A stretch of 64,000 nt of DNA from DAIDKA01 sp035487155 (GTDB taxonomy: Bacteria; Pseudomonadota; Gammaproteobacteria; Steroidobacterales; Steroidobacteraceae). Each line of letters starts with the position of its first letter. Position 1 is the first letter of the stretch. Where the stretch lies: NCBI GenBank assembly GCA_035487155.1, contig DATHMK010000016.1:1-64000 (forward strand). Direction: 5' to 3'. A model generated the notes under the pieces. The model saw only the letters and a list, made by a program, of their open reading frames with translations, ran no database searches and had not been told where the DNA came from. Below are positions 14,430 through 22,783 of the stretch, in pieces. A program made the position numbers and the translations under genes.

Positions 14430-16574
14430 ATGAGGAGCTGCGCGACATCAACCAGGACTGTGCTGCGGGTGCTGCTGTGCCTGAGCCTGGTGGACGGCGC
14501 GGCCTTTGGCGTTCAGGCCCAGGAGCGCGCCCTTTCCTACACACCGCAGCAAAGCGCGAACGGACGGCTCGCCTACCTCAGCAGCTGTGTCATGTGCCAC
14601 GGTGCGCACTTGAGCGATGGGCCGCTCGGCAAGCCGCTCAAAGGCCCCCAGTTCATGCAAAAGTACGGCGGCCGCAGCGTAGCGGAACTCTACGAAGTCA
14701 CCCGCACGACCATGCCCAGCGCCAAGCCCGGCTCGCTGGATGAGGCGACCTATGCGGCGCTCGTGGCCTATATTCTGCAGCAAAACGCGATCGTGGCGGG
14801 TGACGCGCCGCTGCCCAGCGATCCGCAGCAGCTGGCGCGCATGATGATCCCCGGAGGCGGGTTCAGCATCATGGACTACTCCCCGTATACGCCGCAGAAA
14901 CCAGTGCGGCTGCCCAATCCCGTGGAGCAGTTCAAACCCGTGGGCAACGCCGATCTGGCCGATCCGCCCGCGCAGGATTGGTTGACCTGGCGCCGCGGCT
15001 GGGATGGCCACGGCTTCAGCCCCCTCAAGGAAATCACTGCCGCCAATGCCGGCTCCCTGCGCCTGGCGTGGAGTTGGACGCTGCCGGCGGGCTCCGCCGA
15101 AGCCGTGCCACTGGTGCGCGACGGCACGATGTTCGTGCTGAGCTACGGGGAGAGCGTGCAGGCCATCAATGCCCAGACCGGGGATCTGCTGTGGCAGTAC
15201 AACCACGCGCTGGAGCCAGGCGCGGCGCCCTTCGTCAAGCGCGGCCTGGCGCTGTGGGGCGAGCTGCTGTATTTCGGGACCTCGGACGTTCACGTGGTGG
15301 CGCTCAACGCGCGGACCGGCGCACTGGTGTGGGACCGGAAAATCGGCGACTTCAAGCGTCATGAGGGACTGAGTGCCGGTCCACTGGTGGCCGACGGCAT
15401 CGTCATGGTCGGCACCACCGGCACGGGAGTCAGCGCCCGCTTCGGCGGTCCGCAGCTGGTGGGCCTGGACGCCGCGAGCGGCCGCGAACTCTGGCGTTTG
15501 GGCACCATCGCCAAGCCCGGTGAGCCCGGCGGAGACAGCTGGAACGGCATCCCCTTTGCGGCGCGCAGTGGCGCCTCCATCTGGACACCCGGCAGCTACG
15601 ACCCGGACACCGGCCTTGCTTACTTCGGCACCGGGAACACCTACGACACCGGACCGTTGCTGCCTTTGAAGCAGCAGCCCGGTATCACCAATGCGGCGCT
15701 CTATACCGACTCGACCCTGGCGGTCGATCCGCACAGCGGCAAGCTCGCCTGGTACTTCCAGCATTTTCCCAACGACCAGTGGGACCTGGACTGGGCTTTC
15801 GAGCGGCAGTTGGTCACCCTGCAGATCAACGGCGCGCCGCGCCGCGTGGTGATCACCGCCGGCAAGAGTGCGATTTACGACGCGTTGGATGCGCGCACCG
15901 GGAAGTATCTGTTCTCCATCGATCTTGGATTGCAGAACGTCGCCAAGTCGATTGATCCGCTCACCGGCCGCAAGGATCCGAACACGGCGCTGTACCCGGA
16001 CGGCACGGTGAAGCTGGTGTGTCCGCACGGCGCCGGTGCCAAGAACTACCTGCCGGCATCGTGGAATCAGCGCTCCGGCGTTCTGGTCGTGCCGCTGAAC
16101 GAGGCCTGCATGGATCTGTATCCGGTTCCAGGCGGTGGCGACGTAAGCGCGCTGTCCTCCGGCGTCAATTGGGGAATCCGGCCACGCCCCGACAGCGACG
16201 GGAACTTTGGACGCCTCGAGGCACTCAGCTTGCTGACCCGCAAGCCATTGTGGACGGTGCGCCAGCATGCGCCGGTGTCATCCGGTGTACTCACCACCGC
16301 CGGCGGGCTGACCCTGGCAGCGACCTACGATCGTGTGCTGCATGTCTATGACAGTGCCAACGGCAGGGAACTGTGGCAGGCCCGTCTCAACGACATCTCC
16401 AGCTCCAGTCCCATCAGCTTCGCGGTCCACGGCAAGCAATACCTGGCGCTGGTGGTGGGCGAAGGCGGCTTTCATGCCCGCAGCTTTCAACCCCTGGTAC
16501 CCGAACTGCGCAGTCCGCCCAATCGCGGCGCCGCGGTGTGGGTGTTCACCTTACCCACCGAGAAAATCCCATGA
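14430..16574 (+). CDS. Periplasmic cytochrome c - PQQ-dependent dehydrogenase (quinoprotein) fusion
   Basis: 714 residues from ATG 14430. A signal peptide (about 1-30, hydrophobic VLRVLLCLSL, cleavage near VQA-Q) precedes a cytochrome c domain with heme site CVMCH at 53-57 and a likely axial Met in TTMPSAKPG. From about residue 185 to the end is an eight-bladed PQQ propeller with repeated AxxG-x-LxW motifs (INAQTGDLLWQY, LNARTGALVWDRK). The usual alcohol-dehydrogenase order has the cytochrome at the C-terminus; here it is N-terminal. It would oxidise an alcohol or aldehyde in the periplasm and pass electrons to its heme. The stop overlaps the start of the DUF8021 gene by 4 bases, so the two are probably translationally coupled. 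Confidence 0.88.
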   Translation: MRSCATSTRTVLRVLLCLSLVDGAAFGVQAQERALSYTPQQSANGRLAYLSSCVMCHGAHLSDGPLGKPLKGPQFMQKYGGRSVAELYEVTRTTMPSAKPGSLDEATYAALVAYILQQNAIVAGDAPLPSDPQQLARMMIPGGGFSIMDYSPYTPQKPVRLPNPVEQFKPVGNADLADPPAQDWLTWRRGWDGHGFSPLKEITAANAGSLRLAWSWTLPAGSAEAVPLVRDGTMFVLSYGESVQAINAQTGDLLWQYNHALEPGAAPFVKRGLALWGELLYFGTSDVHVVALNARTGALVWDRKIGDFKRHEGLSAGPLVADGIVMVGTTGTGVSARFGGPQLVGLDAASGRELWRLGTIAKPGEPGGDSWNGIPFAARSGASIWTPGSYDPDTGLAYFGTGNTYDTGPLLPLKQQPGITNAALYTDSTLAVDPHSGKLAWYFQHFPNDQWDLDWAFERQLVTLQINGAPRRVVITAGKSAIYDALDARTGKYLFSIDLGLQNVAKSIDPLTGRKDPNTALYPDGTVKLVCPHGAGAKNYLPASWNQRSGVLVVPLNEACMDLYPVPGGGDVSALSSGVNWGIRPRPDSDGNFGRLEALSLLTRKPLWTVRQHAPVSSGVLTTAGGLTLAATYDRVLHVYDSANGRELWQARLNDISSSSPISFAVHGKQYLALVVGEGGFHARSFQPLVPELRSPPNRGAAVWVFTLPTEKIP

Positions 16575-17644
16575 GAACCTCTCTGAAACCTGCCCTTGCC
16601 GGCGCCTGTGCGGCGCTGCTGCTCGGTCTGTGGCTGCTGCACGCCACCAGCGCCCAGGCCCAGGCCGCGCCGCTGCCCGCCAATGTGGGCAGCGGTGACT
16701 GCGATCGCGCCTGTTTGCAGGATCTGGCAGAACAGTTCATCGCCGCCCTCCTCGCCCATGATCCGGGCAAGGTCGCACTCGCCAAGGGTGTGCGCTACTC
16801 CGAGAACAGCGTGCCCCTGCCCATCCCCGATGGCTTCTGGAAAAACGCGACCGGGGTTCGCAACTACCGGCTGTATGTCGCCGATCCGGAGTGGGGCACG
16901 ATCGGCTTCTACGCCCGCATGTACCAGAACGGTGATCCGGTGATCCTCAGTGCCCGGCTGAAGGTCTACAACCACCAGCTGACCGAAATCGAGACCATCG
17001 TGACCACCGAGCGGGGACGCATCGGGCCGGCGGCAACCGCCAGCAATCCGACCGACTACCTGGGTGAGAGACCCCGTCCCGAATACACCCAGGTGGTGCC
17101 CCCGGCGCAGCGTCGTACGCGCGAGGAGCTGATGAAGATCGTCAATACCTACTTCACGGGCATCGAGAACAATGCCGGGGACCGGCCGCCCCGGTTCTCA
17201 GCGCACTGCCAGCGCCTGGAAAACGGCCGCCCCACCTCCAATGTTCCGCTCGCCCCGGGCCAGGAGCGCGGCGGTATCAACATGAGCTGCGCCGAGGATC
17301 TCGCCACCGGCTACCACCGCAACGACAACCGCATCCGCAGTCGCCGCATCATGGCGGTGGACCTGGAGCATCAGGTCGTGATGACCAGCGTCTACTTCGA
17401 TCATGAAAACGACGCCCCGATCCGCAGCTACGTGCTCAAGAACGGCAAGACCGTGACCGTCGCCGATCCCGGTCCCTCGACCCTGCAGGCCCATGAGACC
17501 TTCTCGATCGATCGGGAGGGAGTCAGCCAGGTGGAGGCGGTATTCACCAATGTGACTTATGGCACCCGGCCGTATTTCACGACCGGCTGGCACATGGACA
17601 GCCCGCAGGCGGTGAAGGACGGGTTCGACGAATACGAACGTTAG
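16571..17644 (+). CDS. Secreted DUF8021-like protein
   Basis: 357 residues starting at the ATG of an ATGA overlap with the PQQ dehydrogenase. A clear signal peptide (about 1-31, ALLLGLWLLHATSAQA) is followed by DCDRACLQDLAEQFIAALL, then RYSENSVPLPIPDGFW. This pattern I associate with DUF8021 secreted proteins, whose fold may be SnoaL/NTF2-like. No function is established for that family. Two Cys near the mature N-terminus and two later (AHCQR, MSCAED) could form disulfides. Strict coupling to a periplasmic quinoprotein suggests it works on the same substrate or as a partner. Its stop is 4 bases from the 3' end of the convergent tRNA-Ser. Confidence 0.65.
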   Translation: MRTSLKPALAGACAALLLGLWLLHATSAQAQAAPLPANVGSGDCDRACLQDLAEQFIAALLAHDPGKVALAKGVRYSENSVPLPIPDGFWKNATGVRNYRLYVADPEWGTIGFYARMYQNGDPVILSARLKVYNHQLTEIETIVTTERGRIGPAATASNPTDYLGERPRPEYTQVVPPAQRRTREELMKIVNTYFTGIENNAGDRPPRFSAHCQRLENGRPTSNVPLAPGQERGGINMSCAEDLATGYHRNDNRIRSRRIMAVDLEHQVVMTSVYFDHENDAPIRSYVLKNGKTVTVADPGPSTLQAHETFSIDREGVSQVEAVFTNVTYGTRPYFTTGWHMDSPQAVKDGFDEYER

Positions 17645-17648
17645 AAAG

Positions 17649-17741
17649 TGGCGGAGAGGGTGGGATTCGAACCCACGTGCCGGAATTACCCGACCATCCG
17701 ATTTCGAGTCGGCGCCGTTGTGACCACTTCGGTACCTCTCC
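17649..17741 (-). tRNA. tRNA-Ser (anticodon CGA)
   Basis: 93 bases including encoded CCA. The acceptor arms GGAGAGG and CCTCTCC pair fully with discriminator G. The anticodon loop is CTCGAAA in a CCGA/TCGG stem, giving anticodon CGA for UCG. A long class II variable arm (about ATGGTCGGGTAATTCCGGC) and the T-arm GTGGGTTCGAATCCCAC are present. Confidence 0.95.
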
Positions 17742-17903
17742 CGGCTGCGATGGCCCGCACAGTTTTTTTGTTTTTAAAAACAATCACTTGTGTACCAGAA
17801 CACCCGTTGGACATAATCCGTCCAGGTTCTGTAGCACCGTGGGCCTGCGCGGGGTCCGCGGCTGGTATTCTAGCCCAACCTGAAGGCTTGAAGTGAGGTA
17901 CCC

Positions 17904-19361
17904 ATGAGTCGATTGTCGACCATGGAGTCGTTCTACAGGTTCTATAAAGGCAGGCAGGTGACCCGCTGTGTCATGGCTGGAGTGGCCATGATGGTCCTGG
18001 TGGCGAGCAGCTATTCGCCCGCGCCGCGCTCGGTGAACCCGGTGTGGGGCAAGGGCGAGCTGCGGGTGGTGACCCTGGAGGGTCCGACCACCTATACCAA
18101 GGGCACCCGCGGTACCGAAGGCCTGGAGTTTCGCCTGGCGCAGGCGTTCGCGCGCCAGCAGGGGCTGGCTTTGTACATTTATCCCGTCGCCAGCCCGGCC
18201 CTGATGCGCGCCGAGCTCGCTGCCGGTCGTGCCGACATTGCTGCAGCGCAGCTGACTGCCGATGCCAGCTGGGCTGCGGTCGGGGATGCGGCGGCCGTGT
18301 ATGACCATGTTCCGCAGCTGGTGGTGTATCGCCGGGGGGAAGAGCCGCCCTCCGCGCAGGACTTGGGGTCGCTGCAACTCCTGGTCAGGGCGGACAGCCC
18401 CCAGGAGGCCATGCTGCGCCGGCTGAAGATCCGGGTGTATCCCAAACTGGCCTGGACCGCTGTGTCCCCGCATGCCGTGGATCCTGTGCAGGATATTCAA
18501 AACGGTGCCGGGGACTACGCGGTGGTGGATGCCAATGAATACGCCTACGCCCGGCACCTGTATCCGGATGTGGTGCCCGCGTTCTCCCTGCCCGAGCCGC
18601 GCCCGGTGCAGTGGGTGGTGCGGCACACCGACCCGGACCTGTATGCGGCCGTGAACACCTTCATCGCCGGCGCGCAGCAGTCCGGGCTGCTGGGCGCACT
18701 GCTGATGCCACCGCCGCAGGATCGGCGCGTGCTGGCGTATGAGGACACGCGCCAGTTCCACCACGACCTCGACGCGCGGCTGCCCCAATACCGTGCCTGG
18801 TTCGAGGAAGCCTCGGAGCAGACCGGAATCGATTGGCGGTTGCTGGCGGCGATCGGTTACCAGGAATCCAAGTGGGATCCGGAGGCGCAGTCACCGATGG
18901 GCGCCTCGGGCATGATGATGCTGACCTCGAACACCGCCGATTCACTGGGCGTGGAGGACCGCTCGGACGCCCGCGAGAACATCCTGGCGGGTGCGCGTTA
19001 TTTCCAGGAGGTGCGCGCCAAGGTGCCGGCGCACATTCCCGAACCGGACCGCACCTGGCTGGCGATCGCAGCCTACAACGTGGGTTACGGCCATGTTGAA
19101 GACGCGCGCCGTCTGGCGCAGATGCGCGGCAAGAACCCTGACTCCTGGCAGGATGTGCGCGACCAGCTGCCGTTACTGGCGGATGAGACCTGGTACGACC
19201 GGCTCAAGCACGGCTTCGCGCGCGGCACCGAGCCGGCACAGTTCGTTGATCACATCCAGCGGTTCCTGAAACTGCTGGAATGGCAGCCGGGCAATGTCAC
19301 CAAGGTGCCCCCGGCCAGCACCAATCCGGATGCCACCTGGGTCGGACGGCCCGCAGCCTGA
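17904..19361 (+). CDS. mltF: Membrane-bound lytic murein transglycosylase F
   Basis: 485 residues from ATG 17904 with GAGGT a few bases upstream. A single hydrophobic anchor (about 22-38) precedes a periplasmic substrate-binding-protein-like domain (about 50-260) and a soluble lytic transglycosylase domain (about 295-440). The catalytic Glu321 is in GYQESKWDPEAQSPMGASG. It cleaves the MurNAc-GlcNAc bond in peptidoglycan with formation of 1,6-anhydroMurNAc. The end is convergent with tadA, 7 bases apart. The mltF/tadA pairing, with purL further left, matches the gammaproteobacterial order apart from the inserted genes. Confidence 0.95.
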   Translation: MSRLSTMESFYRFYKGRQVTRCVMAGVAMMVLVASSYSPAPRSVNPVWGKGELRVVTLEGPTTYTKGTRGTEGLEFRLAQAFARQQGLALYIYPVASPALMRAELAAGRADIAAAQLTADASWAAVGDAAAVYDHVPQLVVYRRGEEPPSAQDLGSLQLLVRADSPQEAMLRRLKIRVYPKLAWTAVSPHAVDPVQDIQNGAGDYAVVDANEYAYARHLYPDVVPAFSLPEPRPVQWVVRHTDPDLYAAVNTFIAGAQQSGLLGALLMPPPQDRRVLAYEDTRQFHHDLDARLPQYRAWFEEASEQTGIDWRLLAAIGYQESKWDPEAQSPMGASGMMMLTSNTADSLGVEDRSDARENILAGARYFQEVRAKVPAHIPEPDRTWLAIAAYNVGYGHVEDARRLAQMRGKNPDSWQDVRDQLPLLADETWYDRLKHGFARGTEPAQFVDHIQRFLKLLEWQPGNVTKVPPASTNPDATWVGRPAA

Positions 19362-19368
19362 TCCGGGC

Positions 19369-19821
19369 TCAGCGGCGCTCGGCGAAGAACCGCTGCAGCT
19401 GGGCGCTGCACTCCTCGCTCAGCACGCCGCCAAAGACATCCACCCGGTGATTGAGTCCGGGTAGCCGGAAGACATCCACAATGCTGCCCGCGGCGCCGGC
19501 CTGAGGATCCCAGGCACCAAACACCACCCGCCGTACGCGCGCATGCACGATGGCCGCCGCACACATGGCGCACGGCTCCAGCGTCACATAGAGCGTGGTA
19601 TCGCTGAGGCGGTAACTGCCCAGGGCCCTGCCGCCGGCGCGCAGGGCTTCGATCTCCGCGTGCGCGGTGGGATCGTGCGTGGCAATGGGGCGATTGCTGC
19701 CCTGCGCAATCACCTTGTCCCCCAGCACCAACACTGCGCCCACGGGCACTTCGGCGCGCTCACCGGCTTGTGCCGCCAGAGTCAGGGCCTGGTGCATGTA
19801 ATCGGCATCGGAGAGGGACAT
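19369..19821 (-). CDS. tadA: tRNA-specific adenosine deaminase
   Basis: 150 residues, standard length. Zinc-deaminase signature: His54-Ala-Glu56 (proton shuttle Glu) and Pro83-Cys84-x-x-Cys87. It converts A34 to inosine in the tRNA-Arg(ACG) anticodon and is normally essential. It is cytosolic. It is convergent with mltF and divergent from padR; its start region abuts the PadR promoter. Confidence 0.96.
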   Translation of the reverse strand: MSLSDADYMHQALTLAAQAGERAEVPVGAVLVLGDKVIAQGSNRPIATHDPTAHAEIEALRAGGRALGSYRLSDTTLYVTLEPCAMCAAAIVHARVRRVVFGAWDPQAGAAGSIVDVFRLPGLNHRVDVFGGVLSEECSAQLQRFFAERR

Positions 19822-19854
19822 ACGCGAACCTTAGCCGATGCGCGGCGCGGCGAC

Positions 19855-19883
19855 TTGACACGCCAGTTCAATATATCTAAGAT
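19855..19883 (+). promoter_or_regulatory. padR promoter
   Basis: Perfect TTGACA (19855-19860), a 17-base spacer, then TAAGAT (19878-19883). The -10 lies inside the palindromic operator, so a bound repressor would block RNA polymerase. Confidence 0.65.
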
Positions 19884-19890
19884 ATATCTT
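19871..19890. promoter_or_regulatory. Nested palindromic operator, likely for PadR
   Basis: ATATATCT-A-AGATATAT (19871-19887) is a perfect 17-base dyad. AAGATATATCTT (19879-19890) is a second perfect palindrome sharing its right half. It covers the -10 element of the padR promoter, about 50 bases before the start codon. Autoregulation is inferred. Confidence 0.6.
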
Positions 19891-19936
19891 AATTAGATCG
19901 CACAATGCGACTTAAGACTGACTCAAGGAGTCACCC

Positions 19937-20578
19937 ATGCGCTTTTTTCATCACGGCCACCACCTGGCCGGCCGTCATCACGGTCCCCACGGCGGCTTCT
20001 TTGGCTTCGGCCATCACTTCGGCGAGGGTTTCGGCCCCGGCGGGCGCGGTGACGGCCGCGGCGGCTTCGGGCCCGGCCGCAAACTGGGTTCCACCGACCT
20101 GCAACTGCTGTTGCTGGCCCTGCTGGCCGAGAAGCCCAGCCACGGTTACGAACTCATCAAGGCGCTCGAGGAACGCTCCAGCGGCTACTACACACCCAGC
20201 CCCGGTATGGTCTACCCCGCCCTGACCTATCTGGAGGAGATCGGCCATGCCAGCGTCGAGCCCGAAGGCACGCGCAAGCTGTATCGCGCGACCGAGGCCG
20301 GCGTCAAACACCTGGCGGACAATCGCGCCGTCATCGACACGCTGCTCGCGCAACTGGAGCAGATCGGGCGTCGCATGCAGAAATTCCGGCGCGCAGCGCC
20401 GCCTCAATCCGCCAGCGGCGAGCCGGATGTGCACCCGGATGACACCGCGCCGGAACTGCAGGTGGCACGCTACGATCTGAAACTGGCCCTTTCCGCGCTG
20501 GCCGACGCGCCGCGCGCCGAGCAGCTGCGGGTGGCTGACATTCTGCGCAAGGCCGCTGCCGACATCCGCGGAAAATAA
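19937..20578 (+). CDS. PadR-family transcriptional regulator with His/Gly-rich N-terminus (YqjI-like)
   Basis: 213 residues. The first about 50 residues are extremely His/Gly/Phe-rich (HHGHH, GRHHGPHGG), like the metal-binding extension of E. coli YqjI. The winged helix spans about 52-130, with the PadR hallmarks LLALLAEKPSHGYELIKALE and TPSPGMVYPALTYLEE. A C-terminal helical dimerisation region follows. YqjI is an iron/nickel-responsive repressor of a ferric-reductase gene. A metal-sensing role here is inferred from the His-rich tail, with the palindrome at its promoter as the likely target. No reductase gene is adjacent. Confidence 0.85.
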   Translation: MRFFHHGHHLAGRHHGPHGGFFGFGHHFGEGFGPGGRGDGRGGFGPGRKLGSTDLQLLLLALLAEKPSHGYELIKALEERSSGYYTPSPGMVYPALTYLEEIGHASVEPEGTRKLYRATEAGVKHLADNRAVIDTLLAQLEQIGRRMQKFRRAAPPQSASGEPDVHPDDTAPELQVARYDLKLALSALADAPRAEQLRVADILRKAAADIRGK

Positions 20579-20598
20579 ACCTGCCGCGGACGGGCGGT

Positions 20599-21939
20599 TC
20601 AAGCGCTCGAACGCGCGGCTGAATTCACACCGGGTGGCGGCGCATAGCGTTGCGCCAACGTCTGATACAGGGGGGGCGTGAGGAGCTTCGAGACCGCGGC
20701 ACCAATGGCGGCTGTGATCATCAGCGGCAGCACCATCGCATGCTGGGTGGTCATTTCCATCACGATCACCAGGGAAGTCAGGGGCGCCTGCGTTACTCCG
20801 GCCAGATAGCCGCACATGCCCAGAATGGCAAAGGGCACCGCGCTGGGCTCGTGCGCAAAGTCCGCCATGGTCTGGCCCAGACCCGCACCCACCGACAGGG
20901 ACGGTGAGAGTATGCCGGCCGGCACGCCGCTGAAAAATGCCGCCAGCGTCGCTGACGCACGCGCTGGTGCGTAGTACCAGGGCAGATGCGCGCCGGAAAC
21001 GAGAATGCTGCGGGCTTCATCATAGCCCGTCCCATAGGTCAGGCCGCCGCTTCCCGCAGCGATGGCTGCGACTGCGAGGCCGCACAGGAAGGCAAACACT
21101 TCGGGGCGGTTGCGCCGGATGCGACCCAGGGTGCTGGGCAAAGCCACCATACCGATGAGGGCGATACGACTGAACAGACCCCCGGCGAGACCTCCGACGA
21201 TGGCCACGGATATGGTGGTGGCGGCCAGAACGCTGGGCACCTTCACCACGCCGGGCTGACCAAAATACGTATAGTCCCCGATCAGAGCAATCGCCATGAC
21301 GCCGGCGATGATGACTGCCGTCAGCACCGTGCCGCTGGCACGTTCCTCGAAGGAACGCGAAAGCTCCTCGATGGCAAAAACGATACCCGCAAGCGGGGTA
21401 TTGAAGGCGGCGGCGACGCCCGCGGCACCGCCCGCCAGAATCATCGCGCGCTGCTGCGCCTGCGCGCCACCGTGGGGCATGAAACGGGCCAGCGCCCGGG
21501 CAATGATGGCACCCACATGCACCGTGGGCCCTTCGCGACCGATTGAACCGCCGCACAGCAATCCGGCGACCGCCAGCACCATGCGGCCGACACCCACCCG
21601 CAAGCGCAGCAGCCGCTCCCCGACCACACCGGCCTCGGGCGTCAGTGCAAAGATGGTCTGCGGGATCCCGCTGCCCTCCGCCCCGGCGAAATAGCGGCGC
21701 GTGATGAAGCTCAAGGTTGCAAAACCGAGCGGCGCCAGAACATATGGCAGCCAGTACACGGCATGGGTCATGCGATGCAGGATGGACAGCGCCAGATCAG
21801 CGCACTTCGCGAATGCCACGGCCATGCCGCCGACGGCGGCGCCGCCGATCCACACGATCAGCCGCGCGCGCCACTGCGCAGCCGAAAGCAGCGAGTGCTG
21901 GGTGCGCTGTGCCACCTGCCTGGCGGAGGGGAGATTCAT
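20599..21939 (-). CDS. ClC-family chloride channel/antiporter
   Basis: 446 residues, about a dozen membrane helices, inner membrane. ClC selectivity motifs are present: GSGIP (89-93), GREGP (134-138) with the gating Glu136, and a GILSPSLSVG segment in the GIFAP position. The intracellular proton-pathway glutamate lies in the Glu191-Glu192 pair, and a Tyr in TPPLYQTLAQR matches the central Tyr. Presence of both glutamates suggests a Cl-/H+ exchanger rather than a channel. No cytoplasmic CBS domain. It is convergent with padR. Confidence 0.93.
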   Translation of the reverse strand: MNLPSARQVAQRTQHSLLSAAQWRARLIVWIGGAAVGGMAVAFAKCADLALSILHRMTHAVYWLPYVLAPLGFATLSFITRRYFAGAEGSGIPQTIFALTPEAGVVGERLLRLRVGVGRMVLAVAGLLCGGSIGREGPTVHVGAIIARALARFMPHGGAQAQQRAMILAGGAAGVAAAFNTPLAGIVFAIEELSRSFEERASGTVLTAVIIAGVMAIALIGDYTYFGQPGVVKVPSVLAATTISVAIVGGLAGGLFSRIALIGMVALPSTLGRIRRNRPEVFAFLCGLAVAAIAAGSGGLTYGTGYDEARSILVSGAHLPWYYAPARASATLAAFFSGVPAGILSPSLSVGAGLGQTMADFAHEPSAVPFAILGMCGYLAGVTQAPLTSLVIVMEMTTQHAMVLPLMITAAIGAAVSKLLTPPLYQTLAQRYAPPPGVNSAARSSA

Positions 21940-22016
21940 CGCGGCAATTGTAATGCTTGTCCGGGTTCGAAGGCGGTGCTACCGTTTTTCCCGTTTTAGC
22001 TCAAGGGGGATCGTAA

Positions 22017-22382
22017 ATGCTCGGATACATCACGTTCGGCACCAATAACCTCACCAAATCCGCCGCGTTCTATGACGCGATCGCGAAGGAACTGGGCGCC
22101 AAGCGCACCATGGAAACCGAAAAGTTCATCGCCTGGGGGGCACCGAACTCCGCCATGCTGTTCCTGATCAAACCGGCCGACGGCAAGGCGGCGACGGTGG
22201 GCAATGGTGTCATGGCAGCGCTTGCGGCCAAGGACTCCGGCCAGGTGGATCGGATCTACAAAATCGCGATGAGCCTCGGTGGCAAGGATGAAGGCCCTCC
22301 GGGAGACCGCGGCGGCGGCTTCTATGCGGCCTATTTCCGTGACCTTGACGGCAACAAGCTCAACGCCTTCCACCACGGTTGA
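22017..22382 (+). CDS. VOC (glyoxalase/bleomycin-resistance) family protein
   Basis: 121 residues, ATG 22017 with GGGGGA six bases upstream. A single VOC unit of two beta-alpha-beta-beta-beta modules: it starts MLGYITFGTNNLTKSAAFYD and ends with AYFRDLDGNKLNAFHH, the usual pattern of small glyoxalase-like proteins where His/Glu residues bind a metal. Substrate unknown. It is monocistronic: a strong terminator follows 8 bases after the stop. Confidence 0.8.
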   Translation: MLGYITFGTNNLTKSAAFYDAIAKELGAKRTMETEKFIAWGAPNSAMLFLIKPADGKAATVGNGVMAALAAKDSGQVDRIYKIAMSLGGKDEGPPGDRGGGFYAAYFRDLDGNKLNAFHHG

Positions 22383-22390
22383 GACCAAAG

Positions 22391-22420
22391 AGGGTCGTGC
22401 CGCCGCACGACCCTTTTTTT
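22391..22420 (+). terminator. Rho-independent terminator after the VOC gene
   Basis: Perfect 9-bp stem GGGTCGTGC/GCACGACCC with a 4-base loop (22401-22404) followed by seven T (22414-22420). A textbook intrinsic terminator. Confidence 0.93.
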
Positions 22421-22425
22421 GCGCC

Positions 22426-22453
22426 TTGACATGCAACCGTTTGGTTGCATAAT
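22426..22453 (+). promoter_or_regulatory. arsR promoter with internal palindromic operator
   Basis: TTGACA (22426-22431) and CATAAT (22448-22453), 16 bases apart. The spacer is almost filled by the perfect inverted repeat ATGCAACC-GTTT-GGTTGCAT (22431-22450). A regulator bound there would cover both promoter elements. The predicted start of transcription coincides with ATG 22460. Confidence 0.75.
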
Positions 22454-22459
22454 ATTCAG

Positions 22460-22783
22460 ATGAGCGAGGACGAGGTTTTCCGGGCCCTGGCCGATGCCAG
22501 CCGTCGCACCCTGCTCGACCGCCTGCACCGACACAACGGGCAGACCCTGAACGAGCTGTGCGCGGCACTGGACATGACCCGTCAGGCGGTGAGCAAGCAT
22601 CTGTGGATCCTGGAGAACGCCAATCTCATCTCGGTGCAGCGGCGCGGGCGCGAGAAGCTGCACTTCATCAATCCCGTGCCCATCAATGCCATTGCCGAGC
22701 GCTGGATCGGCAAGTTTCAGCGCAGTCATCTGCGCGCACTGTCGGCGTTGAAAAAATCCCTGGAGGAAGACGAGCATGAATGA
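22460..22783 (+). CDS. ArsR-family transcriptional regulator
   Basis: 107 residues from ATG 22460. Winged helix-turn-helix with FRALADASRRTLLDRLH, then LNELCAALDMTRQAVSKHLW (recognition helix) and a wing VQRRGREKLHF. No metal-binding Cys of the ArsR/CadC type, so it is not an arsenic or cadmium sensor. It overlaps the next gene by 8 bases, an arrangement typical of ArsR/SRPBCC pairs in which the partner belongs to the AHSA1 group. No ribosome site precedes the ATG, and the promoter predicts a leaderless mRNA. It probably represses its own operon through the palindrome in the promoter. Confidence 0.9.
   Translation: MSEDEVFRALADASRRTLLDRLHRHNGQTLNELCAALDMTRQAVSKHLWILENANLISVQRRGREKLHFINPVPINAIAERWIGKFQRSHLRALSALKKSLEEDEHE

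Noticed and set aside
14448..16268. 606-codon minus-strand frame inside the PQQ dehydrogenase
   Set aside because: GC-driven antisense frame; residues show no motif, while the plus strand has a complete propeller.
17649..17741. tRNA-Ser as an attachment site for the purL-mltF block
   Set aside because: No copy of the tRNA 3' end was found near 10.9-11.1 kb and no integrase gene is present.
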